A stretch of DNA of 64,000 bases, taken from NCBI RefSeq assembly GCF_900184735.1, contig NZ_LT855395.1:186001-250000 (forward strand), written 5' to 3'. The DNA is from Paucisalibacillus globulus (GTDB taxonomy: Bacteria; Bacillota; Bacilli; Bacillales; Amphibacillaceae). Below are positions 14,147-22,587 of this stretch, in pieces. Position numbers and translations under genes: made by a program. The notes under the pieces were generated by a model that was not told the origin of the DNA, ran no database searches, and worked only from the letters and a program-made list of their open reading frames with translations. How positions within the stretch are numbered: position 1 is the stretch's first letter; each line of letters begins with the position of its first letter.

Positions 14147-14593
14147 TTATAGATTTTTATCTTCGTAAGCAGTTAACTTATCAAGGCGTCTTTGGTGACG
14201 GTCCCCTTCGAAATCTGTTTCTAACCATGCTTTTGCGATCTCTCTAGCAAGACCAGGGCCAATTACGCGCTCCCCTAATGCAATCATATTGGAATTATTG
14301 TGCATACGAGTTAGTTTAGCACTGTAAACATCAGAAAGAAGTGCACAACGAATTCCTTTTACTTTGTTTGCTGCAATGGACATTCCAATTCCAGTTCCAC
14401 ATACTAGAATTCCACGGTCAAATTCACCACTTGCAACTCGTTCCGCTGCTGGTAGGGCATAGTCAGGATAATCTACCGATGTTTCACAGCTACAGCCTGT
14501 ATCCTCATATGCAATACCCATTTCATCTAGTAAGCTTTTTACTTCATTACGTATCGTCATTCCTGCGTGGTCACCTGAAATAATTACTTTCAT
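14147..14593 (-). CDS. rpiB: Ribose-5-phosphate isomerase B
   Basis: Interconverts ribose 5-phosphate and ribulose 5-phosphate (RpiB/LacAB family). SGDHAG at the N-terminus, C65 of GILVCGTGIGMSIAANK (the catalytic base in RpiB) and the MHNNSNMIALGERVIG substrate loop are present. 148 aa is the normal length. In B. subtilis it is ywlF, in the same order between ywlE and ywlG. Here a chemoreceptor gene intervenes before ywlE. Confidence 0.93.
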   Translation of the reverse strand: MKVIISGDHAGMTIRNEVKSLLDEMGIAYEDTGCSCETSVDYPDYALPAAERVASGEFDRGILVCGTGIGMSIAANKVKGIRCALLSDVYSAKLTRMHNNSNMIALGERVIGPGLAREIAKAWLETDFEGDRHQRRLDKLTAYEDKNL

Positions 14594-14619
14594 TGTTATT
14601 AGCTCCTTCTCTTGTTGTA

Positions 14620-15912
14620 TTAGTTCATACGGAATTTTTGTATTTGATTATTTAACTCACTAGCTTGCTCCTCTAATTCATGGACGAGATGATCCACTTT
14701 ACCAATAGAAGCCGCTTGCTCGTGTATAGAAGCATTCACTTCTTCTGCTCCTGCTGACGTTTCTTCTGCAATCGCTGCAACCTCTTGAGATTGTGAGGCT
14801 GTCGCTTGGATTGAAGCTAGTTGTTGATTCACGATAGATAAGATTACATCAATTTCACCAGCTACTTCTTCCACTGAACCAGACATTTGCTCAATGGAGG
14901 CGTTGGTTGTCACACCATTATTTGATTCTCGAATTGCGAGCTGAACATTTTCATTAATCTTATTCACTACTTGGTTCACATCATCTTGAATAGCTTCGAT
15001 TAAACTAGAAATACGTCCAACCGCTTGGGCGCTTTGATCTGCTAACTTACGAATTTCTTCTGCAACTACCGCAAACCCTTTTCCATGCTCCCCTGCTCTT
15101 GCCGCTTCAATCGAAGCATTAAGCGCTAGAAGGTTCGTTTGTTCGGCAATTTCTCCAACCATGGTGATGATGGACTCCACTTGAAGTGCATTTTCTTTTA
15201 AATGATCAACGTCCTTCAAGGATAGCTCTTGATCTTTTGCTAGTTTTTGAATACCTTCGACCAGTTGATGTACTACTTGTTTACTGTCATTTAAAGTTGA
15301 TAGCATGGTTGTTGACTTCTCTTTGGATAGTCCCGCTTTTTCTTGAACCTTCTGTGCTAAAGCAGTTGCTTCTTCCACAGATTCAACGGTTTGCTGAATT
15401 GCTTCAGATGAGCTCTCTGCTCCCTTTGAAATATCCTCAACCGATGCACTAATTAAATCGGAATGCTGCGCAACCATGCTAGAAGCAGCTCTGAGTTGTA
15501 CTACCGATTCATTCGTATTCTTGAAATGGACATCTATATTTTGCACCATTTCTTGAAGATTTTTTAGCATCGTATCAAATGATGTGCTTAACGCACGGAT
15601 TTCATCATCAGAAGACGGAATTACTACCTCTTGGTTAAGTTGTCCATTTGCTACTTCTGAGGCAACAGCTGCCAACCGATCCAATGGTTTGGTAATCAAC
15701 CTAGCCGCAAAAAATGCTAACAGTCCAGACCAGATGATACCTAAGAGTAAAATTACAATAGTATAAACTTCCATGGAAACCTGCCAAAAATCTACTACAT
15801 AGTCATAAAGAAAGTACAGAAAGAATGCACTAGTGGAGTAAGTAATAATCGCTAATATTGTTGTGAATAATACAAGCTTTAATCTTAATCCAAAGCGGTA
15901 TTTTTTGCTCAT
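14620..15912 (-). CDS. Methyl-accepting chemotaxis-type transducer with minimal sensor region
   Basis: Membrane chemoreceptor signalling to CheW/CheA. Two membrane helices (about 12-36 and 49-70) are joined by only about 12 residues, so there is no extracellular ligand domain. A HAMP domain (about 71-123) and the cytoplasmic signalling hairpin follow, with the near-invariant tip [20 protein letters not shown]. Such receptors sense signals in or near the membrane, or through partners. It is inserted between rpiB and ywlE, where B. subtilis has no receptor. Confidence 0.9.
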   Translation of the reverse strand: MSKKYRFGLRLKLVLFTTILAIITYSTSAFFLYFLYDYVVDFWQVSMEVYTIVILLLGIIWSGLLAFFAARLITKPLDRLAAVASEVANGQLNQEVVIPSSDDEIRALSTSFDTMLKNLQEMVQNIDVHFKNTNESVVQLRAASSMVAQHSDLISASVEDISKGAESSSEAIQQTVESVEEATALAQKVQEKAGLSKEKSTTMLSTLNDSKQVVHQLVEGIQKLAKDQELSLKDVDHLKENALQVESIITMVGEIAEQTNLLALNASIEAARAGEHGKGFAVVAEEIRKLADQSAQAVGRISSLIEAIQDDVNQVVNKINENVQLAIRESNNGVTTNASIEQMSGSVEEVAGEIDVILSIVNQQLASIQATASQSQEVAAIAEETSAGAEEVNASIHEQAASIGKVDHLVHELEEQASELNNQIQKFRMN

Positions 15913-15994
15913 CTCGTTTTTCCCCCAGCTTGTGTAAGTATTTTCTATTTTTATTTAGCTCGAGCACTGTAAAGGGCGCTATTAGCTTTTTTAT

Positions 15995-16597
15995 TTATTT
16001 TATCTTTTTTAGTAATAGCTCAATATAATCTTCTAATTCTTCTAGTGTTTTTTGATATGTGGCTATGTCTCCACCGAATGGGTCGGAAATATCATAGTTG
16101 ATTAAGCTGCTTTCTAGTTGACTAATCTTCTGGATATCAGGTTGTAAATATTCACGGAGCTTTTCTTCCAGTTGGACATTATTCAATTTATGTTGATATT
16201 CTTGGATGATTTGAGATTTTTTCATTTCATATTCCGCATAAAGCGATTTCAATTCATCCCATACTTTCCGGTCAGAGTCCGATACAAATTCCTTTAATGT
16301 ATAATACTTATCTTGAAAATTAGGATATTCCATGATGAGTGACTGCTTGTGTCCTGTTGTCATTAATAGTACAACGTCCGCCCAATTTAGAAGTTTTTCA
16401 TCAACCGGTTTGGATTGATGGCTAAGCTCGATTCCCTTCTTGTCTAAAAGTGTAACAACATGCTTTGATGCACGTTGATTTTTAGCCGCAAAGATTCCTG
16501 CTGATTTTACTTCTGCTCCTGGTAATTTACTTTTTAACAAAGCCTCAGCCATTGGACTACGACAAGTATTACCAGTACAAACAAACAAGATTTTCAT
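15995..16597 (-). CDS. ywlE: Protein arginine phosphatase YwlE-like, with an extra helical insertion
   Basis: Low-molecular-weight phosphatase fold. The P-loop is CTGNTCRSP with nucleophile C7 and R13; T11 in the loop is the residue that favours phospho-arginine over phosphotyrosine in YwlE. The general acid is D172 in DPFGGD. The protein is 200 aa where B. subtilis YwlE is about 150. The difference is a charged, Lys/Glu/Gln-rich segment at about 106-168, probably helical, between LKEFV and DPFGGD. YwlE reverses McsB arginine phosphorylation in protein quality control. Function call is good; the role of the insertion is unknown. Confidence 0.88.
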   Translation of the reverse strand: MKILFVCTGNTCRSPMAEALLKSKLPGAEVKSAGIFAAKNQRASKHVVTLLDKKGIELSHQSKPVDEKLLNWADVVLLMTTGHKQSLIMEYPNFQDKYYTLKEFVSDSDRKVWDELKSLYAEYEMKKSQIIQEYQHKLNNVQLEEKLREYLQPDIQKISQLESSLINYDISDPFGGDIATYQKTLEELEDYIELLLKKIK

Positions 16598-17002
16598 GAA
16601 GAACCTCCATTCCGGTGAGAATCATCTATATAACTAAAATATAACATAGAATTATGACAGTTGACAGAAAAAGAATATAAAGTAAAATACAATACAACAG
16701 AGAATTCTGAATTCCGATTCAGTTTGTGTTTTCTTTCCAAAAATGATTACTTTGGTACAACATTCAAAAACCTCATAGTGCATTAGACCTAGATAATTTT
16801 TCATAAATTCGTTAAAAGTGAGAAAAATGTAGAAATTCTAATTCATAAGTATTACTATTAAGAGGATGAAATAAAAATACCTAAGCTACCAATTTACTAT
16901 TTCAATTTGCACTTTCCATTTTGTTTAACATAGCCCTTGGTATTTCTCTATACAATATAGAGAAGTCTCATTTAGGTATTATCCTTTGGGAGGGGAAAAG
17001 AA
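16598..17002. other. 405-bp intergenic region between ywlE and the YkvS-like gene
   Basis: AT-rich divergent promoter region. It contains the perfect 9-bp inverted repeat at 16944-16964 close to the plus-strand gene. I see no riboswitch, tRNA or further coding sequence. Confidence 0.6.
16944..16964 (+). promoter_or_regulatory. Perfect inverted repeat upstream of the YkvS-like gene
   Basis: TTCTCTATA CAA TATAGAGAA (9-bp arms, 3-nt spacer) lies 38 nt before the start codon of the 64-aa gene, where a promoter -10 region or operator would be. It could be a repressor site or a short RNA hairpin. Confidence 0.5.
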
Positions 17003-17197
17003 ATGAATAATAATGAAACAGCAAATGTAGGGGATGTTGTCCTTTTTGACAGAAGGAATCAACAGTATGAAGGTAAAGTATTTCAAGTAAGGGAAAATAG
17101 TGTACTAGTTGAATTATCAAAGGATGCAGCAAAGATTTTAGGGTATGAAATGCCTAACACTGTAGTGAGACACGGAAAATATAGTATTATATCATAA
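17003..17197 (+). CDS. YkvS/DUF2187 family small protein
   Basis: A 64-residue protein with the DUF2187 pattern: GDVVLFDRRN near the N-terminus, GKVFQVRENSVLVEL in the middle, and a C-terminal NTVVRHGKYSII. It looks like a small SH3-like beta-barrel. Members such as YkvS of B. subtilis have no assigned function. ATG start with GGGAGGGG 8 nt upstream. It stands alone on the plus strand among minus-strand genes and ends at a terminator shared with mntP. Confidence 0.8.
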   Translation: MNNNETANVGDVVLFDRRNQQYEGKVFQVRENSVLVELSKDAAKILGYEMPNTVVRHGKYSIIS

Positions 17198-17223
17198 TGA
17201 ACTGGGAGACTTCTCCCTAACAA

Positions 17224-17256
17224 ATGAGGATGCCCATATCGGACATCCTCTTATTA
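17224..17256. terminator. Bidirectional terminator between the YkvS-like gene and mntP
   Basis: GAGGATGCCC pairs with GGACATCCTC (7-bp arms extended by CC/GG). It is flanked by T-rich sequence on the plus strand and by ATTTG on the minus strand, between two convergent genes. Confidence 0.8.
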
Positions 17257-17261
17257 ATTTC

Positions 17262-17798
17262 TTAGAAAATGATATAGAGGCCAAATCCACAAAGAATACT
17301 ACCTCCAAGTATTTCGCTATAGGCACCTAATAATCCTTGCGCTTTTCTCCCAATTAGCATCCCAGCCCAAGTTAAGACCATACTACTTGCCCCGAAAAGT
17401 ATTATAGTTAGAGCTGTTTTCACCTCAGATAACCCTAAGCTTAGACCAACAGAAAAACTATCAATACTAACACTTAAGGCTAAAATTACTAACCCTAAGC
17501 CTGCAGTCTGCACAACTTTTGTCGCTTCATGATTAAAGGCTGAAAACAACATATGTGCCCCAATCGCAAACAGCAACAGACCGCCAGCCAAGGTTGTCCA
17601 ATCGCCAATTTGCCCGGAGATAAATTTCCCTACCACAATTCCCAGGAACGGCATGATAATGTGGAATAATCCAATCACAATGCCAATAAACGCAATTCGC
17701 TTCAACCGAACCTTCTGCATACCCAGCCCAAGGCTAACAGAAAAAGCATCCATTCCTATAGCAACAGCCATCATTAATACTGAAATTATTTCACCCAT
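17262..17798 (-). CDS. mntP: Putative manganese efflux pump MntP
   Basis: Six-helix membrane protein (178 aa) with two homologous halves. Each half carries the signature Asp motif: AIGMDAFSVSLGLGM (about 13-27) and ALSVSIDSFSVGLSLGL (about 107-123). The family exports Mn2+ (YwlD in B. subtilis). ATG start behind AAGGGGG. No yybP-ykoY Mn2+ riboswitch fits upstream, because repeat array 2 begins within about 50 nt of the start codon. Confidence 0.9.
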   Translation of the reverse strand: MGEIISVLMMAVAIGMDAFSVSLGLGMQKVRLKRIAFIGIVIGLFHIIMPFLGIVVGKFISGQIGDWTTLAGGLLLFAIGAHMLFSAFNHEATKVVQTAGLGLVILALSVSIDSFSVGLSLGLSEVKTALTIILFGASSMVLTWAGMLIGRKAQGLLGAYSEILGGSILCGFGLYIIF

Positions 17799-17846
17799 GA
17801 ATCATCCCCCTTGGACATGCCTTTTACACTATATGCTGGGGTGGAT

Positions 17847-18310
17847 GGGAATATGATTGGTGCGTGGGATTGGGTTTATGCTTTGAGGTTTTGGGCGCAT
17901 GGTCCGTGGAGGCGGGCTCATGGTTCGTGGGATCGGGCGCATGATCCCTGGGATTGGGTGCATGGTGCGCGGGATTGGGCGCATACTCCCTGGGGGCGGG
18001 CTCATGATGCGCGAGATTGGGCGCAAGCTCCGTGGGATCGGGTACATGATGCGCGGGATTGGGCGCATACTCCGTTGGGGCGGGCTCATGATGCGCGGGA
18101 TTGGGCGCATACTCCATGGGGCGGGCTCATGATATGCGGGATTGGGCGCATACTCCGTGGGACCGGGCACATGATATGCTGGATTGGGCGTATAGTCCAT
18201 GAGTTCGGGTTCATGGTGCGCTAGATTGGGCGCATACTCCGTGGGTTCGGGCGCATGCTCCAGTTTTACGGGCACATGCTCCAAGATTACAAGCACAGTC
18301 ACTAAAATCG
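17847..18310 (-). repeat. 21-bp periodic repeat array 2 (ywlC-mntP intergenic)
   Basis: About 20 units of 21 bp (one unit of 20 bp near 18103) fill the gap between the ywlC terminator and mntP. On the plus strand the units begin GGGCGCATG, GGGCTCATG or GGGCACATG. Read on the minus strand the core is CATGCGCCC, CATGAGCCC or CATGTGCCC, the same core as in array 1 in the opposite orientation. Linkers are GC-rich (CCGTGGGATC-like). Frames of more than 130 codons are open on both strands and have no ribosome sites; not called as genes. Confidence 0.9.
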
Positions 18311-18324
18311 GGAGCAAGCCATAA

Positions 18325-18366
18325 AAAAAGAGGCGCATGCTAACCGGTTTTGGTTACATGCGCCAC
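18325..18366 (-). terminator. Terminator of ywlC, built from a repeat-like sequence
   Basis: GGCGCATGCTAACC (18332-18345) pairs with GGTTACATGCGCC (18352-18364) with one bulged base, followed on the minus strand by a run of seven T after CTC. Both arms contain the CATGCGCC core of the neighbouring array. Confidence 0.88.
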
Positions 18367-18373
18367 TTCCTCA

Positions 18374-19408
18374 TCATTCCACAATATATCGACTTGCTGC
18401 TTTTCGTAATCGGTTCATTACCGCCTGGCCAATTCCGATTTCTGGGTAGGTATCGCAAAGAATAATATCCACATCACCTTGCTTGAATTTCCGCAATCCG
18501 TCATAGAGATTGGAGGCCACTTCTTCAAGAGATTCTCCTAGGGATATTTTTTCGTCTACCGTTAGCTTTTCTAATATGTTTCGATTTGCTAGGACGCCGA
18601 CGCGTTTACCTTCTGCTTTTAGTTGAATATAGGTTTCTTGTATTTTTTCACTGCCGCCTTCAATCAACCACATTGGTACTTCTGGTGCATAGTGTTTGTA
18701 TTTCATTCCAGGAGCTTTTGGCTTTTCTGTTGCACTTGCACTTTGGAGGGCGGGATCCATCATTACTTTTCCAACAACCTCCTCTAGTTCCTCTAGGGAG
18801 ATTCCACCTGGTCTTAGGATAATGGGGATATCTTGTGTACAATCTACCACAGTTGATTCCAACCCAACACCGGTTGGACCACCATCTACTAGCCCTGCTA
18901 TTTTTCCATGTAAATCATCCCACACATGTTCAGCTGTTGTTGGGCTTGGTTTTCCTGATAGATTTGCACTTGGTGCGGCAATGGGTGTGTTACAAGCCTT
19001 TAATAGTTTAAGTGCTACGGGATGACTCGGTATACGTACTCCGACTGTTGTTAAACCAGCTGTTACGTTATCTGCACAAGTCCCGTTAGATGGTAATACA
19101 TAAGTAATCGGCCCAGGTGAAAATGTGTCTATTAATTTTTCCACATAACTAGGAACAGATTCCACCAGTTGGAATAATTGTTCTTTTGTAGCAACATGGG
19201 CGATTAGTGGGTTATCTTGCGGACGACCTTTTGCTTGGAAAATTTTCGCTACAGCCACACTATTGGTTGCATCTGCCCCCAGACCGTAAACCGTTTCTGT
19301 CGGGAACGCTACCGTTTCACCTGCTTTCAATAGTTCGCCAGCTTCTATGATCCTCATTTCATTATTTGTTCCAGTTTTCATTACATTCCATCGTTTCGTT
19401 TCTACCAT
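18374..19408 (-). CDS. ywlC: L-threonylcarbamoyladenylate synthase
   Basis: Sua5/YrdC family, makes threonylcarbamoyl-AMP from threonine, bicarbonate and ATP for the t6A modification of ANN-decoding tRNAs. The YrdC domain (about 25-215) has VAFPTETVYGLGADA, KGRPQDNPLIAHV and GVRIPSHPVALKLL. A Sua5 C-terminal domain (about 235-344) makes it the long form, as in B. subtilis YwlC. ATG start after GAGGTAGTAGGA. The DnaA-box cluster lies just upstream of its start. Confidence 0.95.
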   Translation of the reverse strand: MVETKRWNVMKTGTNNEMRIIEAGELLKAGETVAFPTETVYGLGADATNSVAVAKIFQAKGRPQDNPLIAHVATKEQLFQLVESVPSYVEKLIDTFSPGPITYVLPSNGTCADNVTAGLTTVGVRIPSHPVALKLLKACNTPIAAPSANLSGKPSPTTAEHVWDDLHGKIAGLVDGGPTGVGLESTVVDCTQDIPIILRPGGISLEELEEVVGKVMMDPALQSASATEKPKAPGMKYKHYAPEVPMWLIEGGSEKIQETYIQLKAEGKRVGVLANRNILEKLTVDEKISLGESLEEVASNLYDGLRKFKQGDVDIILCDTYPEIGIGQAVMNRLRKAASRYIVE

Positions 19409-19470
19409 TCCTACTACCTCTTTTCTTTCCTCATTTTATCGGAATGATATTGTTTTCGCAAAATATATAG

Positions 19471-19627
19471 TTATCCACAAAATAAAAGGAAAATCTGCAG
19501 TTTATCCACAGATTTTCCAAACAAACGTTTATTTTATTGTGCTTACTAACACGTTATCCACCAATTTTTGATTTATCGACAGTTTTCTCACAACTTATGC
19601 ACAAGCCCTTGTGGATTATGTGCATAA
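19471..19627. promoter_or_regulatory. DnaA-box cluster upstream of ywlC
   Basis: Seven DnaA-box-like 9-mers lie in 157 bp between ywlC and the ywlB-like gene. Plus strand: TTATCCACA (19471), TTATCCACA (19502), TTATCCACC (19554), TTATCGACA (19573), TTATGCACA (19595). Minus strand: TAATCCACA (19610-19618) and TTATGCACA (19619-19627). Four match TTATNCACA exactly and three have one mismatch. From memory, B. subtilis has strong DnaA-binding clusters at a few oriC-proximal sites including the ywlC region. This looks like the conserved counterpart, a titration site restraining initiation. Confidence 0.85.
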
Positions 19628-19631
19628 TCCC

Positions 19632-20033
19632 TTAGGAAACCTCGTATGCCCACCAATTCCCTTGTTTAGGACGCGTACTATTCACATTCAGTGCCTCTTT
19701 TTGTGGGTGGAATTGCAGTGCTCCCAGTAAAATGTCTACTACCGGTTGATGACTATGTACATAGACTTTTTTTGCTTTTTTGGTTTTTGCTAATACAATG
19801 ATCATCTCTAGTAAGACTGGTAGGGATTGAGCAGCCTCTTTTGAAATATAGAGTTGCTTTAACCAAAAAATATCATCTTCTACCGTTGATAAGACAAAAC
19901 ATCCTTTGATTTCATCACCAATCTCCACTACATAGCCGCCCTGTAGTAAACTCTTCTGATCCACTTGATCTGTCGTACTTAAAAATTCTGTTATTCTATC
20001 CTCTGCTACTTCGCTTGCAATCAATAATCTCAT
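19632..20033 (-). CDS. YwlB-like GNAT-type N-acetyltransferase
   Basis: A 133-residue protein in the ywlB position between ywlC and spoIIR. The beta-strand pair GGYVVEIGDEIKGCFVLSTV (about 32-51), followed by FWLKQLYISKEAAQSLPVLLEMII (helix after the acetyl-CoA strand), and VYVHSHQPVVDILLGALQFHP resemble the GNAT fold. The classic Q/RxxGxG/A acetyl-CoA loop is not clear, so activity is uncertain. ATG start. Confidence 0.7.
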   Translation of the reverse strand: MRLLIASEVAEDRITEFLSTTDQVDQKSLLQGGYVVEIGDEIKGCFVLSTVEDDIFWLKQLYISKEAAQSLPVLLEMIIVLAKTKKAKKVYVHSHQPVVDILLGALQFHPQKEALNVNSTRPKQGNWWAYEVS

Positions 20034-20111
20034 CTTTTACACCCCTGTTATTAGTAGAATACTTCATTTAGAATCTCGCTTTTCTAGCATTTTATGCAAG
20101 GGTACTATATT

Positions 20112-20711
20112 CTATGACAAACCGAGCCATTCAAATAGGAAAAATTTTATCTTCAAGCCATTATCTTGTTGTGCTTCTTCTTCAAAACCACCAGGGCTTG
20201 CAGCCGCTACACTAATCCCATTGGCAAAGTCTAGGAAACATAATGGAGGGAATAATACACACCACCAATTGGACCCTTCTCCTTCACCAATTGTAATTAA
20301 GATGGCTTCATATTCACCTGCTGGATATAAATACGATCCATATATTTTCGTGGGGAAACTTACACTATCATTATATTCCACATCAAAATCTCGCTTTTCC
20401 CCTTCTTCTGCTAGTGTCTGTTTCACAATCTCACTAATCTCAGGTATTCTATTTTCTAATAATTTCCTTGCTTCCTCTATATCCGTGATTTCAGCTACCC
20501 ATTCTGTAATGGCAGCATTCACTTGATCACGAACTTTTTGCTTAATTTGCTGGTCTGCATCATTATCACTGTTCGCTAAAATCCTTAAGCGAATCGCATC
20601 ATCTGGTATAACTTGATAATCATCAAAATTATTTTCTTCACCCTTGCCCTTGATAGGCAAAGTAAGTGCTATCATAATTATTATAATTAGAATAAATGCA
20701 AATTTCTTCAT
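20112..20711 (-). CDS. spoIIR: Stage II sporulation protein R
   Basis: Forespore-made secreted signal that crosses to the intermembrane space and triggers SpoIIGA to process pro-sigma-E in the mother cell. An N-terminal hydrophobic segment (3-20) serves for export. The conserved DAIRLRILANSDNDADQQIKQKVRD block (about 38-62) and WWCVLFPPLCFLDF near 149-162 are present. 199 aa; ATG start. Neighbours match B. subtilis. A sigma-F-like promoter is visible upstream. Confidence 0.95.
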   Translation of the reverse strand: MKKFAFILIIIIMIALTLPIKGKGEENNFDDYQVIPDDAIRLRILANSDNDADQQIKQKVRDQVNAAITEWVAEITDIEEARKLLENRIPEISEIVKQTLAEEGEKRDFDVEYNDSVSFPTKIYGSYLYPAGEYEAILITIGEGEGSNWWCVLFPPLCFLDFANGISVAAASPGGFEEEAQQDNGLKIKFFLFEWLGLS

Positions 20712-20741
20712 TTCCCCATCCCCCAGTTACTGAATTAGTCA

Positions 20742-20771
20742 TAGTATGGACAGGCGGAAAAGTTTTTAAAC
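20742..20771 (-). promoter_or_regulatory. Candidate sigma-F promoter of spoIIR
   Basis: On the minus strand GTTTA (20767-20771), a 15-nt spacer and GTCCATACTA (20742-20751) resemble the sigma-F pattern GYATA-N15-GGNRANAHTR with two mismatches in the -10. spoIIR is known to be sigma-F dependent in B. subtilis. Spacing to the start codon (about 35 nt) is suitable. Confidence 0.5.
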
Positions 20772-20937
20772 TAGTAATCTAGTAATTTTAATAAAACTAG
20801 TTATTGGCACTAGTTAATAACTGTTAACAAATGGGGATGGTTTAACGTGTCAGTTCTGTTTTCGTAATGACATAGGTAATTGATAAAATCCCATTTACCG
20901 AAAATATCTCCATATGATTAGGTTCTTATACCAACGA

Positions 20938-20966
20938 GTATATTATTTTTTTAACTGTGGATATTA
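20938..20966 (+). promoter_or_regulatory. Candidate sigma-G/sigma-F promoter of the DUF3231 gene
   Basis: GTATA (20938-20942), 17 nt, GATATTA (20960-20966) is close to the forespore sigma-G pattern GYATR-N17/18-CATWMTA (one mismatch in each element). It lies just before the GGGAGG ribosome site of the plus-strand gene. This supports, but does not prove, forespore expression. Confidence 0.4.
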
Positions 20967-20993
20967 ATATTATCAATTATTGGGAGGATTAAT

Positions 20994-22007
20994 ATGCAAG
21001 AGAATCATAGCACAAGGCTAACTTCCTCTGAAATTTCAGCCATTTGGAGTAGCTATCAAAACAACTCTCTTTCTATTTGTATGTTGAAATATTTCTTGGC
21101 CAATGTGGATGATGCAGATATCAAATCCGTAGTACAGAATGCACTTATTACTTCAGAGCAAAATCTCAATATCAGTAAAGATATTCTACTAAACGGTAAT
21201 CAGCCAGAACCAGTTGGCTTTACGGATGAAGATGTAAGTCCAACAGCTTCTCGCCTATATTCGGATACATTTTATTTATATTACCTTGAAAATATGGCGA
21301 AGATCGGATTATCTGTTTATGGTGTTGCTCTATGCACTGCAGCAAACACAAAGGTTCGTGATTTTCTAAGTCAGGCAATACAAAAGTCAACAGAACTATA
21401 TAATAAAGTTGCTGAAGTATTACTAGCTAAGGGATTATATGTGAGACCACCTTATGTTTCCACTTCTAAAACGGTAGATTTTATCGATAACAAAAAATAT
21501 CTAGGTGGATTAATGGATTTAAACAACAATAATAGACCATTAAATGTTATTGAAATTACTCATATTGAAGCCAATTTAAAGACTAATTCAGTTGGAGCAA
21601 CACTATTAACCGGCTTCGCACAGGCCGCAAAATCTAAAAAAGTACGTAATTATTGCACGACTGGTAAGGAAATAGCAAAAAAACATGTCCAAGTTTTTAC
21701 GACCATGTTAACAAATGATGACTTACCATCACCAATGCCATGGGATATGGAGATAAGTGATTCAACCGTTGCACCATTTTCAGATAAATTAATGATGTAT
21801 CACACAACTACACTTATTACATCTGGTTTATCTAACTATACGACTGCTTCAGCTGCAAGTTTTAGAACCGATCTCCAAGCATCTTATGTTCGCTTAACTG
21901 CTGAAATTACTCAATACGCAAAAGATGGTATAAACATTTTGATTAAAAATAAATGGCTTGAGCAACCTCCACAAATCCCCGACCATAAAAAACTAGCAAA
22001 AGAGTAA
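20994..22007 (+). CDS. DUF3231 family protein (spore-associated, two-domain helical)
   Basis: A 337-residue protein with two similar halves: residues about 8-165 and 180-330, each starting with LTSSEISAIWSSYQ or VIEITHIEANLKTN and containing a four-helix ferritin-like/CotF-like bundle. DUF3231 proteins are found in spore formers and often occur in several paralogs. Their function is unknown. ATG start with GGGAGG. It is divergent from spoIIR and followed by a small membrane protein on the same strand. Confidence 0.8.
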   Translation: MQENHSTRLTSSEISAIWSSYQNNSLSICMLKYFLANVDDADIKSVVQNALITSEQNLNISKDILLNGNQPEPVGFTDEDVSPTASRLYSDTFYLYYLENMAKIGLSVYGVALCTAANTKVRDFLSQAIQKSTELYNKVAEVLLAKGLYVRPPYVSTSKTVDFIDNKKYLGGLMDLNNNNRPLNVIEITHIEANLKTNSVGATLLTGFAQAAKSKKVRNYCTTGKEIAKKHVQVFTTMLTNDDLPSPMPWDMEISDSTVAPFSDKLMMYHTTTLITSGLSNYTTASAASFRTDLQASYVRLTAEITQYAKDGINILIKNKWLEQPPQIPDHKKLAKE

Positions 22008-22050
22008 TATTTTCTAGAGTTAGTCCAAGAAAGGATTGGTGTTAATTCAT

Positions 22051-22512
22051 GTGATAAACAGTAAATTAGAGATGTTATTGTGGTCAATTGCTTTACCGGG
22101 TCTTGGACAGCTTTTAAACAAAAAATACATAATAGGTATCGTGCTACTCCTATTAGAAATAACTGTAAATATTCAGTCTAATTTAAATGAAGTAATCGTC
22201 TTAAGCTTTCAAGGGGATATTAGTACCGCTGTAGAAAAAACTAATTATCAATGGCTTATGTTCTATCCTTGTTTATATTTTTTTGCGATGTGGGATGCAT
22301 TTAAGGACGCAAAAGGGGAAACACCAGACTTCTCTTTTCTCCCCTTTATTTTTTCTGCATTTTTTATGACCGTTGGGGTTATATATTCATCAAAAATAGA
22401 ATTGTTAGGGGTTTTACTTGGCCCAGTGTTTTTACCATTACTGTCTATTATTCCAGGATTGTTGGTAGGTTTTTTATTAATTAAAATAATTAAGCATTCT
22501 ACAGCAACATGA
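22051..22512 (+). CDS. Small polytopic membrane protein, unknown function
   Basis: A 153-aa protein with about four membrane helices. It starts near the motif LPGLGQLLNKKYIIGI, which resembles the PGLGQ-x-YN-G signature of small membrane proteins (TM2/DUF5683-like). The start is uncertain: TTG at 22036, GTG at 22039 and GTG at 22051 are in frame. The last has GGTG 9 nt before it and is preferred. It follows the DUF3231 gene by 43 nt and ends at a strong terminator, so the two are probably one transcript. Confidence 0.65.
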   Translation: MINSKLEMLLWSIALPGLGQLLNKKYIIGIVLLLLEITVNIQSNLNEVIVLSFQGDISTAVEKTNYQWLMFYPCLYFFAMWDAFKDAKGETPDFSFLPFIFSAFFMTVGVIYSSKIELLGVLLGPVFLPLLSIIPGLLVGFLLIKIIKHSTAT

Positions 22513-22550
22513 AGAAACACACTCCTTACAATCGGAGTGTGTTTCTTTCT
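22512..22550 (+). terminator. Terminator after the DUF3231/membrane-protein pair
   Basis: AAGAAACACACTCC (22512-22525) pairs perfectly with GGAGTGTGTTTCTT (22534-22547), with a T-rich tail. The A-rich left side means it may also act on minus-strand transcripts from prmC, whose stop is at 22588. Confidence 0.9.
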
Positions 22551-22587
22551 TAGGAGAAATTATTCTGAAAGTCGTAAAGGATACACA

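Noticed and set aside
17799-17850. Manganese (yybP-ykoY) riboswitch upstream of mntP
   Set aside because: Only about 50 nt separate the start codon from array 2 and no riboswitch motif is visible.
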